64,000 nucleotides of DNA from Latrodectus hesperus (GCA_037975125.1 JAJQOW010000014.1:17373264-17437263), one strand, 5' to 3'; counted from the first letter of the stretch, positions 9,673 to 22,541 are shown. Translations and numbers: made by a program. Notes: a model not told the origin generated them from the letters alone.

Positions 9673-10009
9673 CAGTATAAAATTTCAGTATCTTGTCTGT
9701 ATGCCTTCAAACTATAAAATTGTCCTTCCACATTATATGCAGATCTGCAAAACCACTCTCACTGACTCAGTTTGTGCAATCAATACTTATAGTTTGTAAT
9801 ATGACATTTCTGAAAAGAAAGTGAAATGATTTCGAAAATGACCCTTTTTCTCCATAATAAAATATATCTGATGTCATACTTCATACTAGAATATGAATTT
9901 TCCAGAACCCGCACTGGGCTTCAATAATTTTATTTCTAATTTTGATGTTAAACTCTTTATCGATTCTAATCAGTACAGCATCATGTTCTGGGGGGAGGGG
10001 TCAACGGAA

Positions 10010-10029
10010 TATATATATATATATATATT
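10010..10029. repeat. Short (AT)n microsatellite
   Basis: About ten AT dinucleotides directly after a G-rich run (GGGGGGAGGGG). Confidence 0.9.
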
Positions 10030-10290
10030 ATTAGTTTATTCGTATAAAGGTCATTCTGATAAAGACATTTCGATTGCTTGGCTTCAGACTTTGAATTTCT
10101 TGTTAAAAAAAGATGCCCAAGCCAGTGAGTATCGTTACTTATAACTATCTCAATGAGCTGCAAACAGGAAATAGCGATGATCTATATTTCTAATTAATAC
10201 ATCGAATAGTTTGGTTTAATCTAATAATCTATTTTTGACTCCTAATCATCCCTGTTTCTTAAAATTAGTTCTACAGTCTTAAAACAGTAC

Positions 10291-10337
10291 CTTTGCTGCT
10301 CCAACAGCAAAGATACTTTGCTGTAGGAGCAGCAAAG
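10291..10337. repeat. Near-perfect 47-nt hairpin
   Basis: CTTTGCTGCTCC (10291-10302) pairs with 10326-10337 and ACAGCAAAG (10304-10312) pairs with 10316-10324. One A/A mismatch separates the two stems and ATA forms the loop. All 21 other positions pair. The stem is far richer in GC than its surroundings. Confidence 0.88.
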
Positions 10338-10339
10338 TA

Positions 10340-11572
10340 TCTTGTAGTAGTTTATCTCTAATAGCTGGTATAGATCTTTGTGTGTTTTCTCGTATTAATA
10401 TCCTTCAAAGATAAGCCAAGTAAATTACGATATCATGATACTACTGTTTGTCCTAAATTTAATTTTATAGCCTTATTAGCAGACATTTCTTTCCCACAAT
10501 AAATTTCAAATTTCTAAATGTATCCAGTCTTAGAGTATGCTAAACACCAAACCTTGTACCCTCTTTTGATTGGAATCGTTAAGCAGTACAAATGTCACAT
10601 CAGAACAGACGTGGTAAGACAAATCTCACATAACGCTTTCAAACATTCGAAACCAAAATTACCGTCAATTCCATTCAGTCGATTGAACACTAGATGGCAG
10701 CACAAAACGGAAGCGGGAAATTGTTTTCTCACCATTCTGATAGCAGCGTCAATATATTATAATGGGAATTGCGCTTCCCACTAACATATTTTGTAGGATC
10801 TTGTAGGTGGGAAGTAATTTTCCCATGGCCTACCAAAGGGTTAAGAAAAATTGGATACTTAAATTTCACAACTGAAGAAGTGAAAAAAATCATCCATATA
10901 AAGTCTTTATTTCTGCCCTTATAGTCCTTTTTTGATTTTTGACGTCATGAACATTGATTTACATATGAAGTATCTATTTCCTCCATTTTCTGCTAGGCTT
11001 TAAAATATGGGTATATTTGACGTTAGATATCGGTATTATTTGTGAAATTTCTTTACAGTTATGTGCTCCATAATTTTTTTAAGAAGCTAATATTAAAAAT
11101 ACATAATTTTTTTAGTAAATATTCAGTTTAAAGAAAGACACTTTTTAACATCAAACTTAAGCTTTGTTTTACTTACTTTATTATTACAGTTTATGCACTC
11201 ATCATTTTGAATTATATTTATTAGCAGATAAATTGATATAATTTTTGAACAATTTGTTATTTAATTTACTTAGATTCCTTAAAATCTTATATAATAAAAA
11301 TTATGCATAATAATTTTATCAATTTTAATGACAAACCTTTTTTTTTTGTAATTGTAACATTAAACATGAGAACTAATGTTACCAGACATTTTTGCTTGTT
11401 TTATCAAAGTACTTTCCTCCTCGAACAGAAACATTTTCCAAATTTGAAATGATTAATAGTTGAAAAATAAGTAAGTAGCATTTCTCGCAGAAATTCAGTA
11501 TGGATTTAAAACCAATTAGCTAATCATAAAACAGAAAGAGCATAGAATAGTTAAAGAATAACTTTACATTCT
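10340..11572. other. Non-coding stretch with an inverted repeat
   Basis: The GC-richer block 10515-10830 contains ACTAGATGGCAGCAC and ends in an imperfect inverted repeat: ATGGGAATTGCGCTTCCCAC at 10762-10781 against 10807-10826. It looks like part of an old transposon. An 88-codon frame at 10518-10784 has no recognisable domain. The rest is plain AT-rich sequence. Confidence 0.4.
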
Positions 11573-11574
11573 TA

Positions 11575-13090
11575 CCGGGTGATCAGCGAATAAGGTCTGA
11601 TTTTAAAATTAAATATCTCAACAACAAAGATCAATAGAATTACGTGGTAAACGGTACGTTTATTAGCAAAGCTGTAAATAATGGTGTACAGAAATTTCGA
11701 AAATTTAGTTATAAAAACTGTTAACTGATGGCACTTTTTCTTTAAATGGAGTCTAAAATAATAATAATAATAAAGTCAAGCAGTCTTTGCAATCAGAACA
11801 CATTTTTTTCAAAATGTTTACTATTGGAAACAATTAGGTGGCGTAAGCGAACAATAAAATTTGACAGCACGTCTTGCAATGTCTCAACGGAAATGAAATC
11901 ACATGCAACGCCTATTCATGCTATTTCAGGATTCTTTCGATAGACAATGTCTTTCAATGTGCCCCCCAGAAAGAAGTAAGATTGAAAGAATGTGGAGGCC
12001 AATCTATTCCTGTGTCAGTGAATTTTGGATGATCTGACGCAATTACTCTATTCCCAAAGCATTCACGAAGAAAGTTAAAAACTTTATCTATTCGATGTGA
12101 TCGAGCCCCATCTTGCATGAACCAGTCCATACAGGGTCGATCAACCAACGCTAGTTGTGTGCTGACAAATTGTTCCAAAATTATAACGTAACGTTCAGTA
12201 GTAATCGCTTCTCGCAAGAAGAAGGGGCCAATTATGCCTCTGGAGCATACCGCAGCCCATGTAGTAACTTTAGGCGAATGCAGTAGTTTCTCTTCACACA
12301 TATGAGGATTTTCGGAAATCCAAAATCTCCAGTTTTGTTTATTTACAGAACCATTCGAGTGGAAATGGGCTTCATCTGTGAACCAGATGCAGCCCACATT
12401 TAATCCTTCGTTGTCGATCATTGGGAGAATTTGATTCACACCCTTTGTCGCACAGCTTTCATGGATACCGCCAGGTGACTTTGGATTTTGTATGGAAATA
12501 TCCAAAAGCTATCTCTCAATATTCTTTGCGTGCTCCTGTACTTCAAACCAGCCTTTGATGCAGTTCTTCAGGTGCTTTTCTTTAAGATTTTGCTAAACAA
12601 TCCCACAAACTTTGGCTACATTTTCAGGACTGACTACTGTTGGCGTAGGCCCAATATTTCCCTTTCGATCATCATCCACGCTGCCAGTCCGTTCGAATTT
12701 GGCGAAGAGCATGTGAATGGTTTTCGCATCCAGTTTAACTGGAACATCGAATCGTTTTTGAAAACTGAGACCAGTTGCTGTTGGACTGTGTTCTAATCTG
12801 TGGTACTCCAGTACCAAAAATAAACATTGTTTAAATTTCTACACTACCTTCTTCTGTTCATCTATCCAACAGTCGTGATCGCTTTAAGTTTCAAAGCACG
12901 TTTTACACGCTATTTATAAAATAACATAGCAATTATAGCGCCATCTGTTAACAGTTTTTGTAACTTAATTTTCGAAACACCATTTTTACTGTATTGCTAA
13001 TAAACATACCATTTACCGCATAATTCCAATGATTTTTGTGTTGTTGAGATATTTAATTTTGAAATCAGGGCTTATTCGCTGATCAACCGG
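11575..13090 (-). mobile_element. Tc1/mariner-superfamily DNA transposon, defective
   Basis: A 1516-bp element flanked by TA (11573-11574 and 13091-13092), the hallmark target of this superfamily. It has long imperfect terminal inverted repeats of roughly 150 bp: the left end CCGGGTGATCAGCGAATAAG matches the complement of the right end, and similarity continues to the GCCATC(T/A) motifs at both inner edges. The transposase between them is on the minus strand and broken. The copy cannot be autonomous. Confidence 0.9.
11954..12817 (-). pseudogene. Broken Tc1/mariner-type transposase
   Basis: Two minus-strand blocks. The N-terminal block (12593-12817) reads EYHRLEHSPTATGLSFQKRF...AKFERTGSVDDDR, a helix-turn-helix region of the DUF4817-like type common in spider transposases. 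The C-terminal block (11954-12505) reads IWFTDEAHF...NKQNWRFW...VTTWAAV...WFMQDGARSH, an IS630/Tc1 catalytic core. The first acidic residue (TDEAHF) and the second (MQDGARSH) are visible. The third, expected in a WPPRSPDL-like motif, is lost (DWPPHSFNL). Frames are interrupted between 12505 and 12593. Family assignment is from remembered motifs. Confidence 0.85.
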
Positions 13091-13092
13091 TA

Positions 13093-14100
13093 TTTTTACC
13101 ATTAAAATTTATACTCTGGAATATGTTTAAAACAATTTCAAATATTTTTAAGGTATATCTTAATTTTTTAATTATTTTTATTCTTTAACGCTTGTAAGGA
13201 AATTTTAAAATAAAAAATATATTCTTAATAAAAGGATAAAAAAAAGTAAAATTCTTACATTTCTCTGGGTGTCAGAGAACAATATACTTTGCCTGGTCTA
13301 GGAGGTTGAATTGCTATACAGTGAGAAATAGCTAAAATTAAATAATAAATATTTAATTAACCAGATACTTCGAAGCAAAAATATCTTAAAATTGCCTACT
13401 AAAAAGTGCCAAATATGTATATATTTAATTACTGAACAAAATAAATGCAGTTAGAATTTATTAATATATCAATTGTAAAATAATTTTTATTAAAAGTGAC
13501 ATGAGTTTGATGATATTAAATTAAATATGTGATAAAATCAAGAATCAAACTGCAACAACTTTGATTATCAGGATAATAGTTTTTTTTTTTTAAATACAAT
13601 ATTTTAAGGAAAATTGTATGCTACATACTTGGAATTTGTCTCTTCCTTACTTTCTTTTTTTCATGTTTCAACTCGTTTTTGGCCTTACACATCTTGTGCC
13701 ATCCAGTGTCACTACGCAAGGGATTCTCAAAATGACACAAGCATTTTTTCTCACTCAAATCAGACCAGCATCTAAGTTTGAAGACACACTTATAATTTAA
13801 AATAAAACAAAAATAATACTTAAAATTAATGTTTTGTTTAAAATATTGTTTAAGTGCTGGAGTTAACACAAAAAAGCTAAAGTTTAAAATTATTTAAACT
13901 TTAAAAACCTAACTTAGTTTGTATAGATTTAAAGTCTCTCAAAGCATAAACTTTTTTTTACGATAATTATAAAAAAATATTGTTGTATAACCATTTTGAA
14001 AAAAACTTTATTTTTCTCTAAAAAATTTAAGTGCCTTTAATGATTTAGGAGAATTGGAAAGAAGTATTTTGAGAAATGATTTCAAAGATTATTTCAGTAT
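13093..14100. other. AT-rich sequence, nothing recognised
   Basis: Overlapping short frames at 13618-13869 exist on both strands but have no domain and low complexity. Confidence 0.5.
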
Positions 14101-14101
14101 T

Positions 14102-14234
14102 AAGGAATCCGTTAGGCAGTAATTATTTTCAAATTTCTTTACAAAATTAAAAAAAAAATTTTTCCAAATTAAGGAATCCGTTGAGTAGTAACCATTTTCA
14201 AATACCTTTACAAAATTAAAAACTTTCCAAATTT
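14102..14234. repeat. Two-copy 69-bp tandem repeat
   Basis: AAGGAATCCGTT begins a unit at 14102 and again at 14171. Both copies continue with AG(G/T)AGTAA..ATTTTCAAAT..CTTTACAAAATTAAAA and then TTTCCAAATT. They differ at several positions and in an A-run. Confidence 0.85.
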
Positions 14235-15745
14235 TTACGGTCTGGTATGGTTATTGAAATAAAAACTCAGATGCATAAGCCACAATGGCATCATATCTAA
14301 TAAATATATTTTAATTTTTAGCCCTTTTTTTAACAGCACACTAAATTTAATGAAACAATGATAACTGTTAACAAACTTTTACCAACATTGCAATTTTTCT
14401 GCCAAATTTTGGCAAGTAAAGGAATTATTACGGTATCTTATAAATCAATATTGTGTATGAACTAGTTTATTGGATTTATTTACAAGCACGTCAACTGATT
14501 GAAAAATACATTTATTATAATTATGACAGTTAATTATATAGGGAAGAAAGGATAAAAAAAATATATATCAAAGCATGATCTTTGATCCAAAATATACCAA
14601 GAAAGGCTAATTAATTTATCTTTGATAACAATAAAATATAAAAACTAAAATATTATTGAAATAATTCCATGACATTAACATTTTTTCCAGCTTTAAATAA
14701 AATAAAATTCGGCTTCTGAGATCAATATAACAAATAAATTTACTATGCATATGTTTTAATAGAATGCGGTATTGTTTTTCACTGAATATTAATCTTCACC
14801 GGCATACTTACAACTGTATTGAGTCTAGGTAATGATGTTTGGGCACAGATGCCATATAATCCAGAATGCCAAATTCTGAGATTGGCGATTTTTTGGTGGA
14901 TTTTCTTATGTATCTGGCAACCTCGATTTTATTACGTCATACGTATGGAGACCTATAAGAATTATGCAGAAAATTCTATTTTGGTAACCCTAGTATTAAC
15001 GTCATCGCGCATGTCACGATACTTCATCTTGGCAACATTTCTTCATCGCCAAAAAAATTCAGAATTTGGAATCATGGATTATACGGCACTAGTGAAGGTG
15101 TTTGTAATCTATATTTCAATATAATATTAAATATGGTAAATTAATATGACGGATGAAATGAGTTCGCGTATTTTTTTATTAAAAATTTTATCCAATAACC
15201 ACAAAACATCATTGCAGAGAAGCAGAAACGATAAAAGGAAGTATATTTTATATAATTACAAGAAGTATGTTATAGTTTTAATATATCATTTATTTATTAG
15301 CCTTTTATTCTCTTAGGGAAGAAACAAATGCAATCCATTGTTGAGACAGGTTTAGAAATTTCTCAATGCGTCATTTCTAAGCAATAGAATCGGTGTTCGA
15401 AAATTAAAAATGTTTATCGAAGATCGAGATAAAGCAGTACAATTTGTGTTTCTTTAGTAAGACACAACTCGAGACTTCGTTACTATGAAAAGGCCAGAAT
15501 TCGAGCATCGCTCAAACAGGAACAAATGTACTCTTCAAGAACGCGCTCAACTTCAGAACCCAATTTGACAAAAAACGTATTCTAATCTGGACAGAACCTT
15601 TCAATATAATATGACCTGTATATCAGCAGGTATGGAGCATTCCTTTTTAACGAGATATAAGGATGGGTTTTTTAGACTTATTGTGCTCTTAACATTATTG
15701 TAATCGGAGATGAATTCATTCATATATATGGTGATGCGAGCTCAC
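14235..15745. other. Non-coding, with GC-richer relics
   Basis: Two patches stand out from the AT background: 14820-15070, which shares a short motif with 1168-1192, and 15320-15670, which looks like decayed coding sequence, possibly a transposase relic. Neither gives a readable domain. Confidence 0.35.
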
Positions 15746-15746
15746 A

Positions 15747-15830
15747 TTATGTGTTAGCTAGTTGACAACTTCTTTTTTGATGAAGAAATACTTTATCAAA
15801 AAAGAAGTCATCAACTAGTTAAACACATAA
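15747..15830. repeat. Long foldback (arms about 35 nt)
   Basis: The arm 15747-15781 (TTATGTGTTAGCTAGTTGAC...) is the imperfect reverse complement of 15795-15830. It includes an uninterrupted pairing of ACTTCTTTTTTGAT with ATCAAAAAAGAAGT next to a 13-base loop. Only a few mismatches or a one-base bulge lie in the outer part. Confidence 0.85.
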
Positions 15831-16567
15831 GGACAATTAATTAGATCAACATTTAAATTCATTGACTAGCATATTTTCCATGAATATAATACATTCTAGA
15901 AAGAATGGATATTAGTCACATATCATTCCCAGAAGTATGCTCTCCTTCGCCAAAGTAAGAGAGAGCATTGTAGTCTCATTTATAATCTTTTTGGTACAAT
16001 GACTTATAGCCGTGTAGGTACAAATTTCAGTTAGAAGAAATTTGTTTATATCAAAGAAATAATATCTTTTTATAATACGGAAAAATTATGCAATTTTTTT
16101 TACGCAGATAAATATCGTCAATATGATTTAATTATTGCTTATTCATTGTTTCTTTCTCTTTCCTCTTTTCTTATAACACCTTTTCAATACATATCAATCA
16201 TAAAATATTTTCCGCATCTGCAGTTTGTAACCTAATTCATAATATTCATTGATTGTTGGGAGTAATATATATAAATTTCTGCCTAAAAACAGTCCGATAA
16301 TTTCAATATTATTTTAAAAAAGAGTATAAAGTTTTGACGCAAAGTTTACCTTGAAATAAAATGTCTTGTAATTATTACAATATTTGAGAAAGCAATTTGA
16401 AATTCTAAAATTAAATATATTGAAAGCCTTATAAAGTTTTTATTTTAAGATAATTTTGATAAATTGTTAGTAATCAATCATTATCTTTCGATTCGAAATT
16501 TTTCTTAAATTTTACTCGATTATGCAAATGATTTATACTACAAAAGGGTGATGAGCAATCAAGCTAT

Positions 16568-16570
<3 letters not shown>

Positions 16571-16654
<84 letters not shown>

Positions 16655-16657
16655 CAG
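16571..16657. repeat. (AT)n microsatellite
   Basis: About 85 bases of almost pure AT dinucleotide with one interruption near the right end. It creates a spurious tyrosine/isoleucine reading frame. Confidence 0.95.
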
Positions 16658-17300
16658 CTAAGTTTAAAATGTTTGCAGCAAATTAGAATGGAAAATTTCT
16701 TAAAACGCTTTGAGGTGTTAGTTCTTGATCGAAAAGTATTTAAAGAAAAATAAAACGAAAATTTTTCAGTTATTTTGCCTTGAGGACTTTTCTTTTTCAT
16801 AAAATATATTTTTTGAAAGAACTGTATAAAATGGTTATTTTAAAAGTAAAGTAACTAGGGATTAAAATATATAAATACCCAAGGAAATTGAAGGAACCAG
16901 GACTTCAGAAATTGATGATCAGATTTAATCTCATTATCATAAAACGTCTCGACATTTTGAACTTAGTGTTTTTGGGATTTATTCAACTGAACTGATATTT
17001 CTGTTCACAACTCAGCACTACCAAATGGATAGTAAGGCTTGTGGATATTTAACGTGCACTATCTAAATTGTATGATCTCTTATTAAGTCAAGATATATAA
17101 AACCGATTTTTTTGCCAATTTAAGCGTAATGTAATAAGGGTAAGGAAATAAATTGCATTTCCTTTAAATATTGCCTTCAGGCGGTAATTCTTGACTCCAA
17201 TGTCGAGGAAAAAAACTAATATCAAACTACTATATCATTCATTGTTGCTTGGAATATGATTAAGGAATAATGACTCTTACTTTCAGGAGCTTATTTCTTT

Positions 17301-18107
<807 letters not shown>

Positions 18108-18118
18108 ATTTTATACTC

Positions 18119-18499
18119 GGGCCGTGATAGCATAGTGGTTAGGGTATTGGCCTTCCATCCGGAAGGGCGGGGTTCAATTCCCAATGCCGCCAAAGACCCA
18201 ACGAGTACATGCGATATACGAGCTCGTAAAATCTGTGGAATCAAAAGTCCTGTGGTCGGTCATTGAGCAGTTACCATGGGTGCAATGGTCTGGAGAAAAT
18301 CCCCCCTCAGATCAATGTCAAAATTGAGGGAGTAGATACTCTGGTGGTGCCATCTTTCGGAGGATTTAAAGAGCAAAGACGTACTTTCACCTTCATGATG
18401 CTCTGATTAAAATGAAAGACGCACCACCCTATTGACTTAAATTCGCATAGCCAAGGCATAGCGAGCTTGGCTTGTCCAAGAGTCATAAGTAACAACAAC
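18119..18499 (+). repeat. tRNA-derived SINE with 11-bp target duplication
   Basis: ATTTTATACTC occurs at 18108-18118 and again at 18500-18510, directly bounding the element. The head is tRNA-like, with A box TAGCATAGTGGTTAGGG, an anticodon-like stem CCTTCC/GGAAGG and B box GGTTCAATTCCC. The rest is a tRNA-unrelated body with a tail containing AACAACAACA. The duplication shows insertion by LINE-type target-primed reverse transcription. A 64-codon frame on the other strand is incidental. Confidence 0.9.
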
Positions 18500-18510
18500 A
18501 TTTTATACTC

Positions 18511-20120
18511 TCTTTATTAAATTTGAATTTCAATTTCATCGATATCAGAAATAATCAAGGATGAATTTACATTTATTCTTTATTCAATAAATGTAATATT
18601 TTAAGCAGGATAAGATGTTTGTAAAAAGTTATATCTAACAATATTTCAAGTGCAATTTTTAAAATACACTAGGAAATATTTTTCCAAGCGATCGTAGGTG
18701 TCATTCTGAATACCATTCTTGAGCACTTCCGATATTCGATATTTCCGAAGAAAAAAAAGAAAAGAAATACTAACCAGTTTGATGAATATATTCATTGAAA
18801 AAATTTATCAGAGTTAAACTATATAATCTTTTAAATAAAAAATTATAAGAAAACAAAAATGCATTTTATAGGAAGTACAGATTGTATTACATTTGAACTT
18901 TTTGCTAGTCTTTACTTTTAAATAATTTATTCTTGTTTCAAAGAAATGCTTTGATGAGTAATGATTGCCTGAGAGTGAGTGATATAAGATTGTATTGTAA
19001 CTTCAAAAAAGTTATAGCAAAACGTTATGAATTAATAAAGGTAATGAATAATTTGTTATTAAATTATACAAGTCTCGTAAAATATTCTATTTTAACATCG
19101 TAACTTACATCAGTAATTAAATCCTTTAATTTTATATTACCTCCTCCATAGAATATTTAAAAACATATATTTTTAGATACCATTTTTAAATAAGTACACA
19201 CAACTTACGTGTAGGACAAATTAGCTGAATCAATATGTGTGCAATCAACGCTTTCAACTTGAACTCTACAGGACGGGGTTGACAAAGGAAAAATAACAGC
19301 TAAAATTAGGCCTAAAAATAAGAGAATTAAATCAATGCATGTATACATACCGTTGTACAATTAAGGGATATTTTGATTTCTGATACAAAAATGAGACAAA
19401 AAATTTATTTTTAGGATAAAAATGATTTTTAATAAAGTATATGATTTCTCCCAACCAAAAGTAATGTCGCTAACCTATCAGTAGAGATGTAAGATTCCCG
19501 GGAATTTTCTCGGGAATATTGGGAATTTCAAGGGAATAAACTCAACCAATCGTCTTTCGCTTATTATATATTTTTGTTTTATATAAATGAAAAGAAGTAA
19601 GATAAATTACCAAAATATGCACAAAAAAAATGTCTGTTCTGTCTTCTAGTAAAGAAGTTGATTAGTTTATTACTAATAAAAACAAAAATACTTGTTAAAA
19701 GATTAAAAACAATGAATTAATATCTAATAAAAAAATATCAAGATATATTTTTCAGGACTGTCAAAATAAATATTGACATTACCATGTTTCTGTCATTATC
19801 AATTCCTAAATTCATACAGAAATAGAAAGAAAAAAATATTTTCTCAACAAACACTTTGGACTCTTTCACATATTCTGAATTCGTTATTCTAAATTCGAAG
19901 TATTTAAATTATTACTAAATTATTCTGAATTCGAAGTTCTAACCAGATGTTAAGCTGTGCACCGAATTGTAACTTGTCCGTTAAGAGTATGTTGCTTTCT
20001 CATTTCATTGCAGTGCTGAATGCTTTTGTATTCATCTTTAGAAGACAGCACGATGATTTTATGTCAACACAACATATAAACCAAAAGTCTACAGACACGA
20101 AGCCCACACAGTGTAGTATA
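18511..20120. other. AT-rich, possible transposon end near 19483
   Basis: AGATTCCCGGGAATTTTCTC at 19491-19510, followed by GGGAATATTGGGAATTTCAA, resembles the terminal region of some hAT-type elements that carry repeated TTCCCGGGAA. I could not find a matching opposite end. The rest is featureless. Confidence 0.35.
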
Positions 20121-20128
20121 CTTTAAAC

Positions 20129-20925
20129 CAGCGGCCGCCAAAGTGGTGGTCCGCGGACCACTAGACATCCACGAGAAAATTTCGCTGGTTCCCAGCTAAA
20201 TGGGGAATTTACTTACTTATCACGTTAAGTTGTGTTTTAAGATACATTGAAATATAATTCAATTCATAATAATAAGTAAATTGTTATAAAAACGCTGTTT
20301 TATAGAATAACTCCACTGTAAATAATTTGTACAACTGTAGCTGCATTGTTTTAGTAACAGTTTTGTCTTGTCTCTTTTTGTACTCTTCTTATGTGTCACT
20401 CTCCTGTATGCTGTATGCGTATATCAGTTCAAACATTTAAACGTGGGCTTGAGTTCAGTATAAAATGTATTCAATATATTACTTGAGTTATTAAGTTTTT
20501 TTTTTTTGTTGTACATTGCTATTTTTTAAGACAGATATGATCTTAAATCTTAACCATGTGAAAATTTTCTTTTATTTGATATTTATTAGGATAATATTTA
20601 TAACTTCATTAGGATTTTATGATATTTATTGGGATCTTTTTTCAAGTAAGTTGGAACATTCATCGCACTAGGTATATATAACGCTAAGAGTTTGATATAC
20701 TTAAACAGCATTTTAGTTTATTTTTTATGGTTTATTAATAAAGCTTTCATAATTTGGTTACAATTAATAATGACATTTTGTTTACTAGATACATTCTATG
20801 AGTTCTTAGATCACAATAATTTTATAAATATAACTAATATTTATATAAGAAATTCTATTAGTGATCCGCGTTATTTAAATAATGAATTTGCTGGTCCATG
20901 ATGGCACAAAGTTTGGCGGCCACTG
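20129..20925. mobile_element. Non-autonomous hAT-type element (MITE)
   Basis: A 797-bp element with CAGCGGCCGCCAAA at the left end and the complement CAGTGGCCGCCAAA at the right end. It is flanked by an 8-bp duplication CTTTAAAC (20121-20128 and 20926-20933), as expected for hAT. A perfect 16-bp palindrome GTGGTCCGCGGACCAC lies subterminally at 20146-20161. No transposase is encoded; the 69-codon frame at 20692-20901 shows no domain. Confidence 0.92.
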
Positions 20926-20933
20926 CTTTAAAC

Positions 20934-22239
20934 TATTTGTAATATTAGTAGCTCTCTGAATGCATTACTGCAATAAAGTAGTAGTAGCGATTTTTTCATA
21001 CTATTGTGGTAAATATCAAACTTAATTTTGTGCTAACACACAATTTCGTTCGGATTTTCGGCGAATATATATTCAATTTCCAAATATCAATTTTCATAGT
21101 CTGGAAATAAAACTTGAAAAACTTCTAATTTCATTTAGAAAAAAGTTAAATTTTTCATGCTCTATACTTAATTGTTACAGACATTATGGAAATTTAGAAA
21201 GATTGAGGCTGCCACGAATTCAACTATAAAAGAATTTTATTCGCAAACGATCTCATAAAACCAAAAACTTAATTTTTTTTGACAACAAGATAAAAAAAAA
21301 AAGATTTATTTTTTCTCGGATTATTAGCAAACGATTATAAATGGAAAACTTTAAAAAAAAATTTTGGTAACACGATAGAGAAATCAAAAAAGAAATTGTT
21401 TACTTCGATGAAAATGCTAGGTGTGTGTGTGTACATCGTATATTAAACATATGTATGACATTGATAAATGTCATTATAAATGTTTTATGAATTAAGCAAA
21501 ATATTTGTGTTGACATACATTATAAATAAATATTGTAATCGAACATCTTACTCAACGAAAGAATTCAATGAAAAAATTAAAAGAAGAAATAAAAGTAAGT
21601 TTTAAAACTTTTTATTTAAAAATATGTGATCTTTTTTAATCAGATAATTAAGCGGAGTTATTTTCTAGTATGTACCCCGAAAAATAAATGCCCATAAAAG
21701 GCTGAATAAAATTTCCTGCTTATCGCTGCGTTTTCAAGGTCATCAAGAAACAATACGCTTTCGATCGTATTTCGAAACAAAATGATAAGCATCAATCTAA
21801 CAATCGGTGAGCATTTTCAAATTTAAGCAGCATACCTACAACATTTGGTGTGCACGTGTGTTTGTCTCGAACTTATCATATATTCAAAAAATGCTTTCAC
21901 CTTAAAAGCATATTTAGAATGCCTTTTGTTACTAAAGATTAACGATTCTTTAAAGTGAAACCAACAAGATTTTCATTAATAAAAATACTTTCTAATGTAT
22001 TGAAATTTCTGCTAAAATAATGAACATTTTTTAAAATCTGTTTTAATAATGTAAGAATGGAATTTTTTGTAATCCTTTAAAAGCTTATAAGAAATTTCAA
22101 ATAAATTGTTGTTCTCTATCGAGAAACAGTAAGCAATCATTCCGTCAGAACATAAAATACTTTTAATGTGAAGAATTTATTTTTTCAAAATTTATTATCT
22201 TTCATACAAAATATTTTTTCAATATTCATTTTTCTAATG
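20934..22239. other. AT-rich sequence, nothing recognised
   Basis: A short (GT)n run near 21421 is the only distinct element. Confidence 0.5.
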
Positions 22240-22445
22240 CCCGGGTGTCCTTAGGATTTAATATAATTCAGAACTACATGGCATCTTTATACAGTGAAGG
22301 ACCCGTTGGATGAACTGTCTTCGCTTCGAAAGAGAAAGGATAAAGAAACTCACAAACAGAGAAAAGAACATCCATTCCCGAACCAGGATTCGAACCCGTG
22401 ACCTACTGCTTCGAAGTTAGGGACGCTAACCTATCTACCATTGTT
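22240..22445 (-). repeat. tRNA-derived SINE, minus strand
   Basis: The minus strand reads GGTAGATAGGTTAGCG (A-box-like), a stem around CTTCGAAG, and GGTTCGAATCC (B box) at 22385-22435. A SINE body follows toward lower coordinates. The acceptor-stem halves do not pair, so it is not a functional tRNA gene. The ends are approximate and no duplication was found. Confidence 0.65.
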
Positions 22446-22541
22446 CAAAATTTTGTCAACGTAGATTAGAGCATTTTCATGGAAATAATTAATATAAGGT
22501 TTCGAGCATAATTAAAATAATCTTGTCAAAAAGTTAATTTT

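Noticed and set aside
10518..10784. 88-codon open frame
   Set aside because: No domain; it overlaps a transposon-like inverted-repeat island.
16567..16800. Reading frames with long Tyr-Ile repeats (also at 17270-17557 and 25488-25796)
   Set aside because: They are translations of (AT)n microsatellites, not genes.
18121..18195. Possible tRNA gene
   Set aside because: It is the head of a SINE bounded by an 11-bp target duplication; the acceptor ends do not form a proper stem.
22369..22440. Possible tRNA gene on the minus strand
   Set aside because: A and B boxes are present but the acceptor stem does not pair and a SINE body follows.
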